Shown piece after piece: positions 22,801-29,671 of a stretch of DNA of 33,080 nucleotides (position 1 is the first letter of the stretch; each line of letters begins with the position of its first letter). Origin of the DNA: Candidatus Staskawiczbacteria bacterium RIFCSPHIGHO2_01_FULL_39_25. Lineage in GTDB: Bacteria > Patescibacteriota > Minisyncoccia > Minisyncoccales > Staskawiczbacteraceae. A model generated the notes under the pieces. That model saw nothing but the letters and a program-made list of their open reading frames with translations. It did not search any database and was not told the DNA's origin. Location: positions 102,147 to 135,226 of the forward strand of contig MHOO01000011.1 in NCBI GenBank assembly GCA_001820095.1, in the 5' to 3' direction. Both the position numbers and the translations under genes were made by a program.

Positions 22801-22880
22801 CATTTGACATGTGACATTTAACATTTGACCAGCGAATTTTAAATTCATAGTCAATTGTCAATTGTTAATTGTCAATTGTA
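22801..22880. repeat. Heptamer palindrome between trpS and the RNase J gene
   Basis: The left units are CATTTGA, CATGTGA, CATTTAA, CATTTGA. A short core with AATTTTAAATT follows. The right units are GTCAATT, GTCAATT, GTTAATT, GTCAATT. The arms are complementary and the spacer holds little else. Confidence 0.82.
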
Positions 22881-22884
22881 GTTT

Positions 22885-24609
22885 TTATACTTCAATAACC
22901 ACTGGCAAAATCATCGGTCTTCGTGAAGTTTTGCTTGCTAAAAAGTCGCCAATTTTATTGCGCATTTCTTCCTTCACGTATGACCAATTAATGGGTTCTT
23001 GGTTCTTAGCGGTTTTTTCCACAATTTCAATGACTTTCCTGCGGGTTTGGGCCAGTAAATCTTTTGATTCGCGCAGATAAACAAATCCCCGTGAAATAAT
23101 GTCGGGAGAGCCTTTTACCTTGCCGGTTGTGCTGTCAATAATGGCGACAATCACAAACATGCCGTCTTCGGCAAGCATCTGGCGGTCCCGTAATACAATT
23201 TCTCCCACGTCTCCTACTCCCAAGCCGTCCACAAATACATAATTTGAAGCTACCTTATCCTTTAATACCTCTGCCTTGTCTTTGGTGAATTTTATCACAG
23301 ATCCATTATCAGGCACAAACACTTTGTCTTTGGGAATACCCAGTTCATAGGCAATTCTAGCGCCCTCTTTCAGAAAAAAATGGTTTCCATAAACAGGAAT
23401 AAAATAGGTTGGCTTGATGTCGGTAATCATTTTCTTGATGCCCTCCCGGTTGCTGTGTCCTGAAATATGCACATCAATAATGTCTGAATGGAATACATTA
23501 TCAGACAAACGGTATAAGTTATCGCGCAGGCGCTGGACGGTCCTTTCGTTTCCTGGAATTACCGAAGAGGAAAAAATAATCGTATCTTTTTTACCAATTT
23601 TAATGTGCCGGTGGTTGCCTGCAACCATCCTGGGAAGCGCTGAACGCTCTTCACCCTGCCCTCCGGTACAAATAATAATCACTTTGTTGTCAGGATGCTC
23701 ATGCGTTTTTTCAACAGATATAATCACGCCTTTGGGAATTTTGATATAGCCCAGCTTTTGCGCCAGTTCAATGTTGAGCTTCATGCTGAATCCATCTAAA
23801 GCGACTTTCCGGTTGGTTTGGGCAGCAAATTCCAAAATCTGGCGGATGCGTTCTATTTGGGAGGAAAAAGTTGCAATAATAGTGCGGCCAGGGGCTTCGC
23901 TAATCAGCTTATGCAGGTTTTTCAACATTTCTTCTTCGGTAACCTGTTTTTTGGTGTTAATAGACCCCAAACTTTCCAGCATTAGAATAGTCGGTTTTTT
24001 CAAGTTCTGCAAATGGGTGTATTCTAATTCCTTCCTGCCGATAGGATTTTTTTCTATCGTCCAATCTCCCGGATGAATGACGGTTCCCGCAGGAGTTTCC
24101 AGTATGACTCCCACCGCATCCATAATGGCATGGTCAATTTGGAAAAAAGCCAACGTAAAATTTCCAAGGCTTACTTTTTCCTTAAGGTCTTTTATATAAA
24201 GGGTTTTTAATTTTTTTGAACTGTTTCTGTCTAAGTCTTCTAGTCGATGTTTTACCATTTCTAAAGTTAACGGTCTTCCGATAACTTGCGGATACCCCAA
24301 TTTTTTTAACAAAATGGGAGCGGCCCCAATATGATCTAAATGCCCGTGGGAAAAAATAACCGCTTTAATATTTTTTTCTTTGCCTTTTAAATATTCAGTA
24401 TTGGGGATTACATAATCAATGCCCGGCATATCTTCTTCCGGAAACTGCAGCCCCATGTCTAAAATAACAATATCATGGCCGTACTCAAAAACAGTCATGT
24501 TTCTGCCGACTTCTTCGCATCCTCCAAGGGGGATGATTTTTAATAAGTTTTCTGCCTTATGCTGGGTATGCCCCAACGGTTTTCTGATCTGTTTTGGTTG
24601 TTTGAACAT
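22885..24609 (-). CDS. rnj: Ribonuclease J
   Basis: Metallo-beta-lactamase-fold ribonuclease (endonuclease plus 5'-3' exonuclease) that matures and degrades RNA. The 574-residue protein shows KIIPLGGCEEVGRNMTVFEYG near the N-terminus, the metal-binding motif HGHLDH (88-93), further metal ligands in HPGDW and SGHSN, and a beta-CASP region (ATFSSQIERIRQILEFA, GGQGEERSALPRMV). The C-terminal dimerisation domain includes RDRQMLAEDGMFVIV and RGFVYLRES. An N-terminal extension of about 20 residues (QPKQIRKPLGHTQHK) precedes the core. A leaderless or repeat-borne start is likely, since a heptamer element ends about 15 bases from the tail of the upstream region and no ribosome-binding site is visible. 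Confidence 0.96.
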   Translation of the reverse strand: MFKQPKQIRKPLGHTQHKAENLLKIIPLGGCEEVGRNMTVFEYGHDIVILDMGLQFPEEDMPGIDYVIPNTEYLKGKEKNIKAVIFSHGHLDHIGAAPILLKKLGYPQVIGRPLTLEMVKHRLEDLDRNSSKKLKTLYIKDLKEKVSLGNFTLAFFQIDHAIMDAVGVILETPAGTVIHPGDWTIEKNPIGRKELEYTHLQNLKKPTILMLESLGSINTKKQVTEEEMLKNLHKLISEAPGRTIIATFSSQIERIRQILEFAAQTNRKVALDGFSMKLNIELAQKLGYIKIPKGVIISVEKTHEHPDNKVIIICTGGQGEERSALPRMVAGNHRHIKIGKKDTIIFSSSVIPGNERTVQRLRDNLYRLSDNVFHSDIIDVHISGHSNREGIKKMITDIKPTYFIPVYGNHFFLKEGARIAYELGIPKDKVFVPDNGSVIKFTKDKAEVLKDKVASNYVFVDGLGVGDVGEIVLRDRQMLAEDGMFVIVAIIDSTTGKVKGSPDIISRGFVYLRESKDLLAQTRRKVIEIVEKTAKNQEPINWSYVKEEMRNKIGDFLASKTSRRPMILPVVIEV

Positions 24610-24621
24610 AGTTTTAATCGT

Positions 24622-24754
24622 GAATCTTGAATCTGGTATCTTGTATCTTGAATACCTGCTGGCAGGCAGGCAGAGAATACGGAGTTATGAATAAGAAAGC
24701 TTTGAGACTCAATATTCAATTCCAGCTTCCAGATACTAGATTCTAAATTCTAGT
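24622..24754. repeat. Heptamer palindromic element between tRNA-Leu and the RNase J gene (19 units)
   Basis: The 133 bases divide into nineteen 7-base units. The left arm begins GAATCTT, GAATCTG, GTATCTT; the right arm ends TACTAGA, TTCTAAA, TTCTAGT. It contains a GC-rich block (CCTGCTGGCAGGCAGGCAG, 24655-24673) not found in the sister copies at 19000 and 32962; even this block keeps the register. Confidence 0.82.
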
Positions 24755-24762
24755 TTATTTTG

Positions 24763-24846
24763 TGCCGCGGGAGGGAGTTGAACCCTCATGACCTTGCGAT
24801 CGCGGCGACCTGAACGCCGTGCGTCTGCCAGTTCCGCCACCGCGGC
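24763..24846 (-). tRNA. tRNA-Leu (anticodon CAG)
   Basis: On the minus strand an 84-nt type II tRNA. Acceptor stem GCCGCGG with CCGCGGC, D-arm GCGGAACTGGCAGACGC, anticodon stem CGGCG/CGCCG with loop TTCAGGT (anticodon CAG), a long variable arm, T-arm AGGGTTCAACTCCCT and discriminator A. CCA is not encoded, so it must be added post-transcriptionally. The 5' end is only five bases from the stop codon of the isomerase gene, so it is probably processed from the same transcript. Confidence 0.97.
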
Positions 24847-24851
24847 AATAT

Positions 24852-25466
24852 TTATCCTATTTTTAGAAAATCTATATTTTCTGGGATAGATTTTGATGGC
24901 TCTTCAAAACGCAATTTCGGAACGGAAGCGTACTTTTCATTTTTTATCCAGTTTGCCCCGCCATCGGCGGTGGCTGATTTTACATAGTACCAACATGCGC
25001 CTTGATGTTTTTCGTAGAGCGAGTAATCGCTTTTGCATTCAGGTGAAACCCAGTTTGCCATTTTTAAGTCTTCAGTTTCAGAAGGGTTAATCGTGATATG
25101 CCCGTAATCAGATGGTATGACTACGAAATCTCCTTTTTTTGCTTCTATGGCATACACATCTATGATATGGCTGTCTTCTTGCTTTTTTTGCATTACATAG
25201 ATTGCTTTGCCCTCTAAGACGGTATATATCTCCTGGTACTTGCCAATATGGTAGTGTCCCTTTGTTTTTGAAAATTCTTGGCCCAGCATACGTGCTGGTA
25301 TTACAGTGATGTCATATCTAATGCCATTTTGTTCTTCTATGCTCCTATACATATAGTATAACTCAATATTAGGAGCCGTTTTCAGCCATTCTTTATCATA
25401 CACCACATTTTTCATTTCGTTTAAATAACGAATATCCGGCTTTTTATTGTTTAAATCTACTTCCAT
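24852..25466 (-). CDS. Cupin-type (archaeal-type) glucose-6-phosphate isomerase
   Basis: Interconverts glucose 6-phosphate and fructose 6-phosphate using a metal-containing cupin barrel rather than the usual PGI fold. The 204 residues from ATG 25466 show the Pyrococcus-type pattern: TKGHYH (ligands His71, His73), YQEIYTVLEGKA (Glu79), GDFVVIPSDYGHITIN (His123) and WVSPECKSDYSLYEKHQGACWYY. A TTG codon at 25490 would add eight residues (AYKNKKS); the ATG is preferred. Ten bases overlap the solute-binding-protein gene upstream, so the two are translationally coupled, and tRNA-Leu follows. Together with the phosphohexomutase it could feed sugar phosphates into surface-polymer synthesis. Metal residues are seen; activity is inferred from family. 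Confidence 0.92.
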   Translation of the reverse strand: MEVDLNNKKPDIRYLNEMKNVVYDKEWLKTAPNIELYYMYRSIEEQNGIRYDITVIPARMLGQEFSKTKGHYHIGKYQEIYTVLEGKAIYVMQKKQEDSHIIDVYAIEAKKGDFVVIPSDYGHITINPSETEDLKMANWVSPECKSDYSLYEKHQGACWYYVKSATADGGANWIKNEKYASVPKLRFEEPSKSIPENIDFLKIG

Positions 25467-27460
25467 ACTCTTTTTGTTTTTATATGCCAATTGGTAATAT
25501 TTACAAATCTCTTAGCTGGATCAATAATTTTTTCTGTTGCTATGCCCTTAATGCCTTCAGATACCCAATAGATGTAGTCTGGGTTATATAAAAATAATGC
25601 GGGGGCGTCTTTTATGATGATATCCTGCAATTTTTCATACTTTTGCTTTTTCACTTCCTCGTCTAAGGTTTCCCTAGCTTCTTTTAACAATTGATCAGCA
25701 TTTTTATTTTCATAGGAAGAAAGGTTTAATCCAGGGTCAATTTTTTGGGATGAATGCCAGAAGGGATACAGATCGGGCTGGCTTCCTAATGCCTCTCCGT
25801 ACAATAGCGCATCGTAATCCCTGTTCTTAATAATGGGCTTTAAGTCTGTCACTGAAACCGCCGTTACTTGAACTGATACGCCGATGTCCTGCCAATAGTT
25901 TTTAAGCATATTGGCAACTTCTATGAGTTGGGGCTGATTAACGGTCACAAGGATAAATCTTAAAGGTTGGGAATTTGGCTGTTGGGCTACGCAAAGCGCG
26001 TTTAGTTGCGCCCTTGTCGCTTTTCCTACCTCACCGGTTGGTTTTTCGCCAGGCAGGTATTTTTTTTGGAATTCAGTTACGGCGTCTTCAGTAGCCTTGC
26101 CGTAAGTTCCATTAGTTTCCTCTTTTAAGATATCGCTAAAATTACCGTCAGACAGCTTGGCTAAGCATCCTTGAAGCTGGGTGACTTCGGTGCCTTTAGA
26201 CCCCACTTTAAGATAGCTTTTAAACTGGAAGGCGGGTTTTTTCTGAATGGCTTTTTCCCTTACCCCAGAACCCGTATCTTTAAACCCTGCTTTATCCAAA
26301 AGGCTTTTTGCTTTATCGGTATCAAAGCTGTAAATGTCTGGTGTGTCTTGGTAGCCAAAGAATTCAGGCAAAATGGGGGAATTGACCAATGCAATATTAT
26401 TCTTTGTTTCTTTCTTTATTTTTTCTACCAATTCCTCTTTATTTATTCCATACAAAAGGGCTTTCCTGATATTTTCATCTGAAAATATTTTTAATTTTTG
26501 GTTATTAAAAAATACGGCAAAATACCTAGGAAGGGAAAAAGAGTATACAGAAAATTTCTCTTGCTGCGGCCACCCCTGGCGGATTTCTTTTTCCGCTTCG
26601 GTTTCATTGTTATCTAATGAGGCCAAAGTAAATCCGTTTATTTCTCCCGCATTGACAGAGTCAATTAGGCCCTCTTTTTTTTCAAAGAATTGAAAAGAAA
26701 TGTTGGCAATATAGGATGGGCGGCCAAAGTATCGGCGGCTTGAATTAAAATGCAGCGCCTTTATAAATCCCAATGCGTTTTGGTCTATTCCAGCAAATTT
26801 AAAAGGGCCTGAACCGATGGGTTTTAGATTATAGGAAGAAAGGGTAAAATTCTCCGGAGAAATAGTTTCCCAAATGTGCTTGGGCAATATTTTCAACGTG
26901 CAGTTTTCAAGAAAAGAATTATAGGGGGCTTTTAGTATTAATTTTAACGATTTATCGGAAACTTTTTCCGCCTCAACCTCTATCCAATTAGCCCGCAAGG
27001 GGCTTTTATAGTCAGGATTCTGTATGGTTCTAATGGTAAATAATACATCGTCTGAAGTAAGAGGCTTTCCATCGTGCCAGAAAATATTTTCTTTCAATTC
27101 AAATTCATATATCTTCCCATCTTCAGAAACCTTGTAGTCTTCTGCTAAACTGGGAATGAGCTTCCCACTATTATCATAGTCCATTAAACTAGAAAAAACT
27201 AAATTGATCAGCGTCCTGTCAACGTCGTTGGTTTCTCCGTAGATTGGATTAATGAATCTTGGCTGGCCTACAATGCCTTCTATATATGTGCCGCCGAAGG
27301 CAGGAGCAACTTTTGTATTCTTTATATAGAAATCAGTTGCTAAAAATCCTAATGATGAAAAAGCCGATAAAAAAAATACTAAAAGGGCTATTTTCTCCCT
27401 CTTTTTCAACACTTTAAAAATTTGTTTCCATTGCGAAAAGCTTGGAAATGTGTGTGCCAT
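25457..27460 (-). CDS. Membrane-anchored family 5 solute-binding protein with a nested peptidoglycan-binding domain
   Basis: A 667-residue extracytoplasmic protein. A single membrane segment (about 23-45) with a basic stretch before it anchors the protein; no lipobox cysteine is seen. Residues about 55-410 match the first part of SBP_bac_5 (oligopeptide-binding) proteins: FINPIYGETNDVDRTLINLVFSSLM, PSLAEDYKVSEDGKIYEFELKENIFWHDGKPLTSDDVLFT, and IRKALLYGINKEEL. Residues about 413-493 form a PG_binding_1-type domain (LKVGSKGTEVTQLQGCLAKL, then NGTYGKATEDAVTEFQKKY and GEVGKATRAQLNAL). The SBP fold then resumes (RFILVTVNQPQLIEVANMLKNYWQDIGVSVQV). So the wall-binding domain is inserted between the SBP lobes. 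No permease or ATPase gene is adjacent. Its ligand is unknown. Confidence 0.9.
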   Translation of the reverse strand: MAHTFPSFSQWKQIFKVLKKREKIALLVFFLSAFSSLGFLATDFYIKNTKVAPAFGGTYIEGIVGQPRFINPIYGETNDVDRTLINLVFSSLMDYDNSGKLIPSLAEDYKVSEDGKIYEFELKENIFWHDGKPLTSDDVLFTIRTIQNPDYKSPLRANWIEVEAEKVSDKSLKLILKAPYNSFLENCTLKILPKHIWETISPENFTLSSYNLKPIGSGPFKFAGIDQNALGFIKALHFNSSRRYFGRPSYIANISFQFFEKKEGLIDSVNAGEINGFTLASLDNNETEAEKEIRQGWPQQEKFSVYSFSLPRYFAVFFNNQKLKIFSDENIRKALLYGINKEELVEKIKKETKNNIALVNSPILPEFFGYQDTPDIYSFDTDKAKSLLDKAGFKDTGSGVREKAIQKKPAFQFKSYLKVGSKGTEVTQLQGCLAKLSDGNFSDILKEETNGTYGKATEDAVTEFQKKYLPGEKPTGEVGKATRAQLNALCVAQQPNSQPLRFILVTVNQPQLIEVANMLKNYWQDIGVSVQVTAVSVTDLKPIIKNRDYDALLYGEALGSQPDLYPFWHSSQKIDPGLNLSSYENKNADQLLKEARETLDEEVKKQKYEKLQDIIIKDAPALFLYNPDYIYWVSEGIKGIATEKIIDPAKRFVNITNWHIKTKRVWK

Positions 27461-27475
27461 TAAAGATTTAGAATA

Positions 27476-27653
27476 ATTACTTTGAATTACGAAATGCTTT
27501 CATGGCATTTTTTCCAAATTTAAAGGCGAAAATGTGATAGAATTTTAAAATGTAGTAAGCTACATTTTAAAATTATTGCACATTTGCAGATTAAATTTGG
27601 AAGAAAGACCTGAAACTTGCCTTTTCATCGGGCATTTCGTAATTCAAAGTAAT
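27476..27653. repeat. Full-length ~177-bp hairpin element, copy 2
   Basis: Perfect 22-bp terminal inverted repeats (27476-27497 and 27632-27653; core ACTTTGAATTACGAAATGC). A 12-bp middle stem pairs 27512-27523 with 27591-27602, and a 15-bp central stem pairs 27541-27555 with 27560-27574. It aligns end to end with copy 1 at 20202. Stem positions differ by paired substitutions that keep base pairing. Its right end overlaps the last codons and TGA stop of secG; its left end lies 16 bases upstream of the solute-binding-protein ATG. Confidence 0.87.
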
Positions 27654-27859
27654 AAGCCTAAAATGCTTAGAACAATAAAGAGGCCCGCGGTGCCTATGGT
27701 AGCATAGTATATTTTTTTTTGTATTCCACGCCTGGTAGAGTAAAATTCTCCGCTTCCGCCAAACGCTGAACCCAGCGCCGTTCCTCGCTGTTGTATTGCC
27801 ACTAAGATGATTAAAATAATGGAAACCGCAATTTGTCCGTAAAATAAGTAGGTGTTCAT
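27644..27859 (-). CDS. secG: Preprotein translocase subunit SecG
   Basis: Small auxiliary subunit of the SecYEG export channel. The 71 residues have two membrane segments (about 6-22 and 49-70), joined by the family loop VAIQQRGTALGSAFGGSGEFYSTRRG, which contains the conserved Gly-rich region. Its start is five bases after the stop of the upstream 4-TM protein gene, so the two are co-transcribed. The final codons (…TTA CTT TGA) lie within the terminal arm of a hairpin element, which thus provides the stop and possibly the terminator. Confidence 0.95.
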   Translation of the reverse strand: MNTYLFYGQIAVSIILIILVAIQQRGTALGSAFGGSGEFYSTRRGIQKKIYYATIGTAGLFIVLSILGLLL

Positions 27860-27864
27860 ATTAT

Positions 27865-28257
27865 TTAGTATTCATTGCGAGCTAATAATTTTGAAGATAT
27901 AATGCTTAGCGCCCAAATGATAATAGAAGCATACAGAAGGGGCCATAGCCAAGGGGCGCTGAACTCTTTAAAGATGGCATCAACTGTCCAAAGCAACGCC
28001 ATGGTGCTTATAAAATTAAAAATTCCAAGCGTGGCGATTTGCAAAGGAAGAAGAATGGTATCTAATACGGGTTTTATATAATGATTCAATAAACCCAATA
28101 TGATGCCCAAGAGCAGTATGATGTGCCATTCAGAGGTTAAGCTAATTCCAAAGAAACTTGAATCTGGATATAAAGCAATCTGAATTTTTGGCACTACTGA
28201 TTTTGACAGCCAGAGCCCGGCGGTGGCCGCTAAAACTTGAGAGAGAATCTTGCGCAT
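27865..28257 (-). CDS. Four-TM membrane protein of the phage holin 4 / YvlD-like family
   Basis: A 130-residue integral membrane protein with about four hydrophobic segments, a basic N-terminus (MRKILSQVL) and the characteristic LGLLNHYIKPVLDTILLPLQIATLGIFNFISTMALLWTVD block. That block matches the PF04020-type family annotated as superfamily IV 4-TM phage holin (YvlD-like). Despite the name, most members are chromosomal and of unknown function; nothing here suggests a prophage. It sits first in an operon with secG. A possible promoter (TTGTTT, 16-base spacer, TATGCT) on the minus strand lies about eight bases from the ATG. AGGT in that interval is a weak ribosome-binding site. Confidence 0.85.
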   Translation of the reverse strand: MRKILSQVLAATAGLWLSKSVVPKIQIALYPDSSFFGISLTSEWHIILLLGIILGLLNHYIKPVLDTILLPLQIATLGIFNFISTMALLWTVDAIFKEFSAPWLWPLLYASIIIWALSIISSKLLARNEY

Positions 28258-28304
28258 TATTACCTAGCATAGCAGATTTTTTAAAAAAAACAAGCACCTC
28301 TATC

Positions 28305-29585
28305 CTAATTAAGCAAATATTTTTTCCTTAGTTTCTTGTGGTAGGTAATAGCGAAGCGGTGGGCCTCATCGTCAAGGCGCTTAATCAAATTATATATTTC
28401 TTGCGGCAGATTTTTTAATGGAATGGGATTTTTTTTGCCTTCAATAAATAATTCCTGGCGGCCCTTTGCAATGGATATAATTTTGATATTTTTCACTGGT
28501 CTTGCAATATCAACGGCCGTCGTATTTGCAAGACTTTCATTTTTTGCCTTGATGCCAATATTTAATTGTGCGATCCCTCCGTCAATGAGCATAACTTCTG
28601 GGTAGGACCACTCAGGATGGGTAAGCCGCCGGGTTAATACTTCTTTTAACATGGCAATGTCATTAGGTTTATTTTCCATGCGGATGCGGAATTTTTTATA
28701 TTGGCTTCGGTCTGGCGATCCGTTTACAAACACTACCATGCTTCCGACGGCTAGGGTTCCTTGAATGTTTGAAATATCATAACATTCTATTTTCTGTATT
28801 GACTGGCGGCTATTAATAATGCTTTCAAAAATAGCTTGGGTAGCCTGCCACTGGTCAGGGGAAACGTGCCGTTGTTCTATTACCTTGGCATGGCCCATGA
28901 TGTGTTCTAGGGCATGAATGCGGTCGCGCACGGCAGCCGCTTTTTCAAAATCCTTTGCTTTGGCCGCTACAGCCATTTCCTTTTTAAGGGCATAGAACGC
29001 CGTTTTACGCTTGCCTTGTAAAATTAACACTAATTTTCTAAGGTTTTTTTTATATTCATCTATGTCGGGCATCGGCCCGGGGCACAAGCCCAAATGGCAC
29101 CAGGTACATTTATTGTGCGGATGTTTTTGGCTAGTGTAGTAGGGGAAGACCTTACGCAGATATTTTAAAGTTTTTTTCAATGAAGTTCCTTCTACATACG
29201 GCCCGATATAATGGGCATTTTCATTCTTCCTTTGGTGGGCAATAAAAACTATAGGTTTTGGGCCTTTGGTGATTACTACGTAAAAGTAATTCTTGTTGTC
29301 GCGCCAAACTTGGTTGAATTTCGGCTGGTGTTTCTTAATAAGGTTAGCTTCTAAAATCAGCGCTTCAATTTCTGACTCAGTATTAATAAATCCGATTTTT
29401 TCCACTTTTTCAATAAAAAAATTGTCTTTATAGGTGGGCTGTAAAAAGTGGTTTTTCACCCGTTCTTTTATATTAATTGCTTTGCCAATATAAATAATAT
29501 TTCTGCCTTCATAAAACAAATACACGCCTGCCATATTAGGCAATTCCTGCATTTTACTTTTTAATATTACGGTAAACTTTTCCAT
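28305..29585 (-). CDS. uvrC: Excinuclease ABC subunit C, short form lacking the C-terminal HhH domain
   Basis: Makes the incisions on either side of a lesion in nucleotide excision repair. From ATG 29585 it has 426 residues, well below the about 600 usual for UvrC. Domains in order: GIY-YIG nuclease (G20-V21-Y22 and Y32-I33-G34), a cysteine-containing region (CTWCHLGLCPGP), the UVR motif (AKDFEKAAAVRDRIHALE) that binds UvrB, and the RNase H-like nuclease with CYDISNIQGTLAVGSMVVFVNG and VMLIDGGIAQL (catalytic Asp candidates) and DEAHRFAITYHKK (His). The protein ends there, without the tandem helix-hairpin-helix DNA-binding domain. A longer frame from 29678 overlaps the uvrA promoter and is rejected. 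It is divergent from uvrA across 86 bases. Confidence 0.93.
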   Translation of the reverse strand: MEKFTVILKSKMQELPNMAGVYLFYEGRNIIYIGKAINIKERVKNHFLQPTYKDNFFIEKVEKIGFINTESEIEALILEANLIKKHQPKFNQVWRDNKNYFYVVITKGPKPIVFIAHQRKNENAHYIGPYVEGTSLKKTLKYLRKVFPYYTSQKHPHNKCTWCHLGLCPGPMPDIDEYKKNLRKLVLILQGKRKTAFYALKKEMAVAAKAKDFEKAAAVRDRIHALEHIMGHAKVIEQRHVSPDQWQATQAIFESIINSRQSIQKIECYDISNIQGTLAVGSMVVFVNGSPDRSQYKKFRIRMENKPNDIAMLKEVLTRRLTHPEWSYPEVMLIDGGIAQLNIGIKAKNESLANTTAVDIARPVKNIKIISIAKGRQELFIEGKKNPIPLKNLPQEIYNLIKRLDDEAHRFAITYHKKLRKKYLLN

Positions 29586-29595
29586 AGTATCCTTA

Positions 29596-29624
29596 TATTT
29601 AGCGTTAAAGGGTTTTTTAATCAA
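29596..29624 (-). promoter_or_regulatory. Predicted promoter of uvrC with very short leader
   Basis: On the minus strand TTGATT (29619-29624), a 17-base spacer and TAAATA (29596-29601). A start six to seven bases on would leave about four bases before the ATG at 29585. AAGGA (29590-29594) precedes the ATG but would lie at or upstream of the transcript's 5' end. Confidence 0.55.
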
Positions 29625-29632
29625 GCGTACCA

Positions 29633-29661
29633 TTGAAAAGGCTGGAGTTTCTATGTATAAT
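29633..29661 (+). promoter_or_regulatory. Predicted promoter of uvrA with very short leader
   Basis: TTGAAA (29633-29638), a 17-base spacer and a perfect TATAAT (29656-29661). The expected start point (about 29667-29670) is two to five bases before the uvrA ATG at 29672, so the message is essentially leaderless. Confidence 0.78.
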
Positions 29662-29671
29662 GGTAGACCAT

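Noticed and set aside
27865-28257. Prophage holin
   Set aside because: The family is named after holins but is mostly chromosomal; no phage genes are nearby and it is in an operon with secG.
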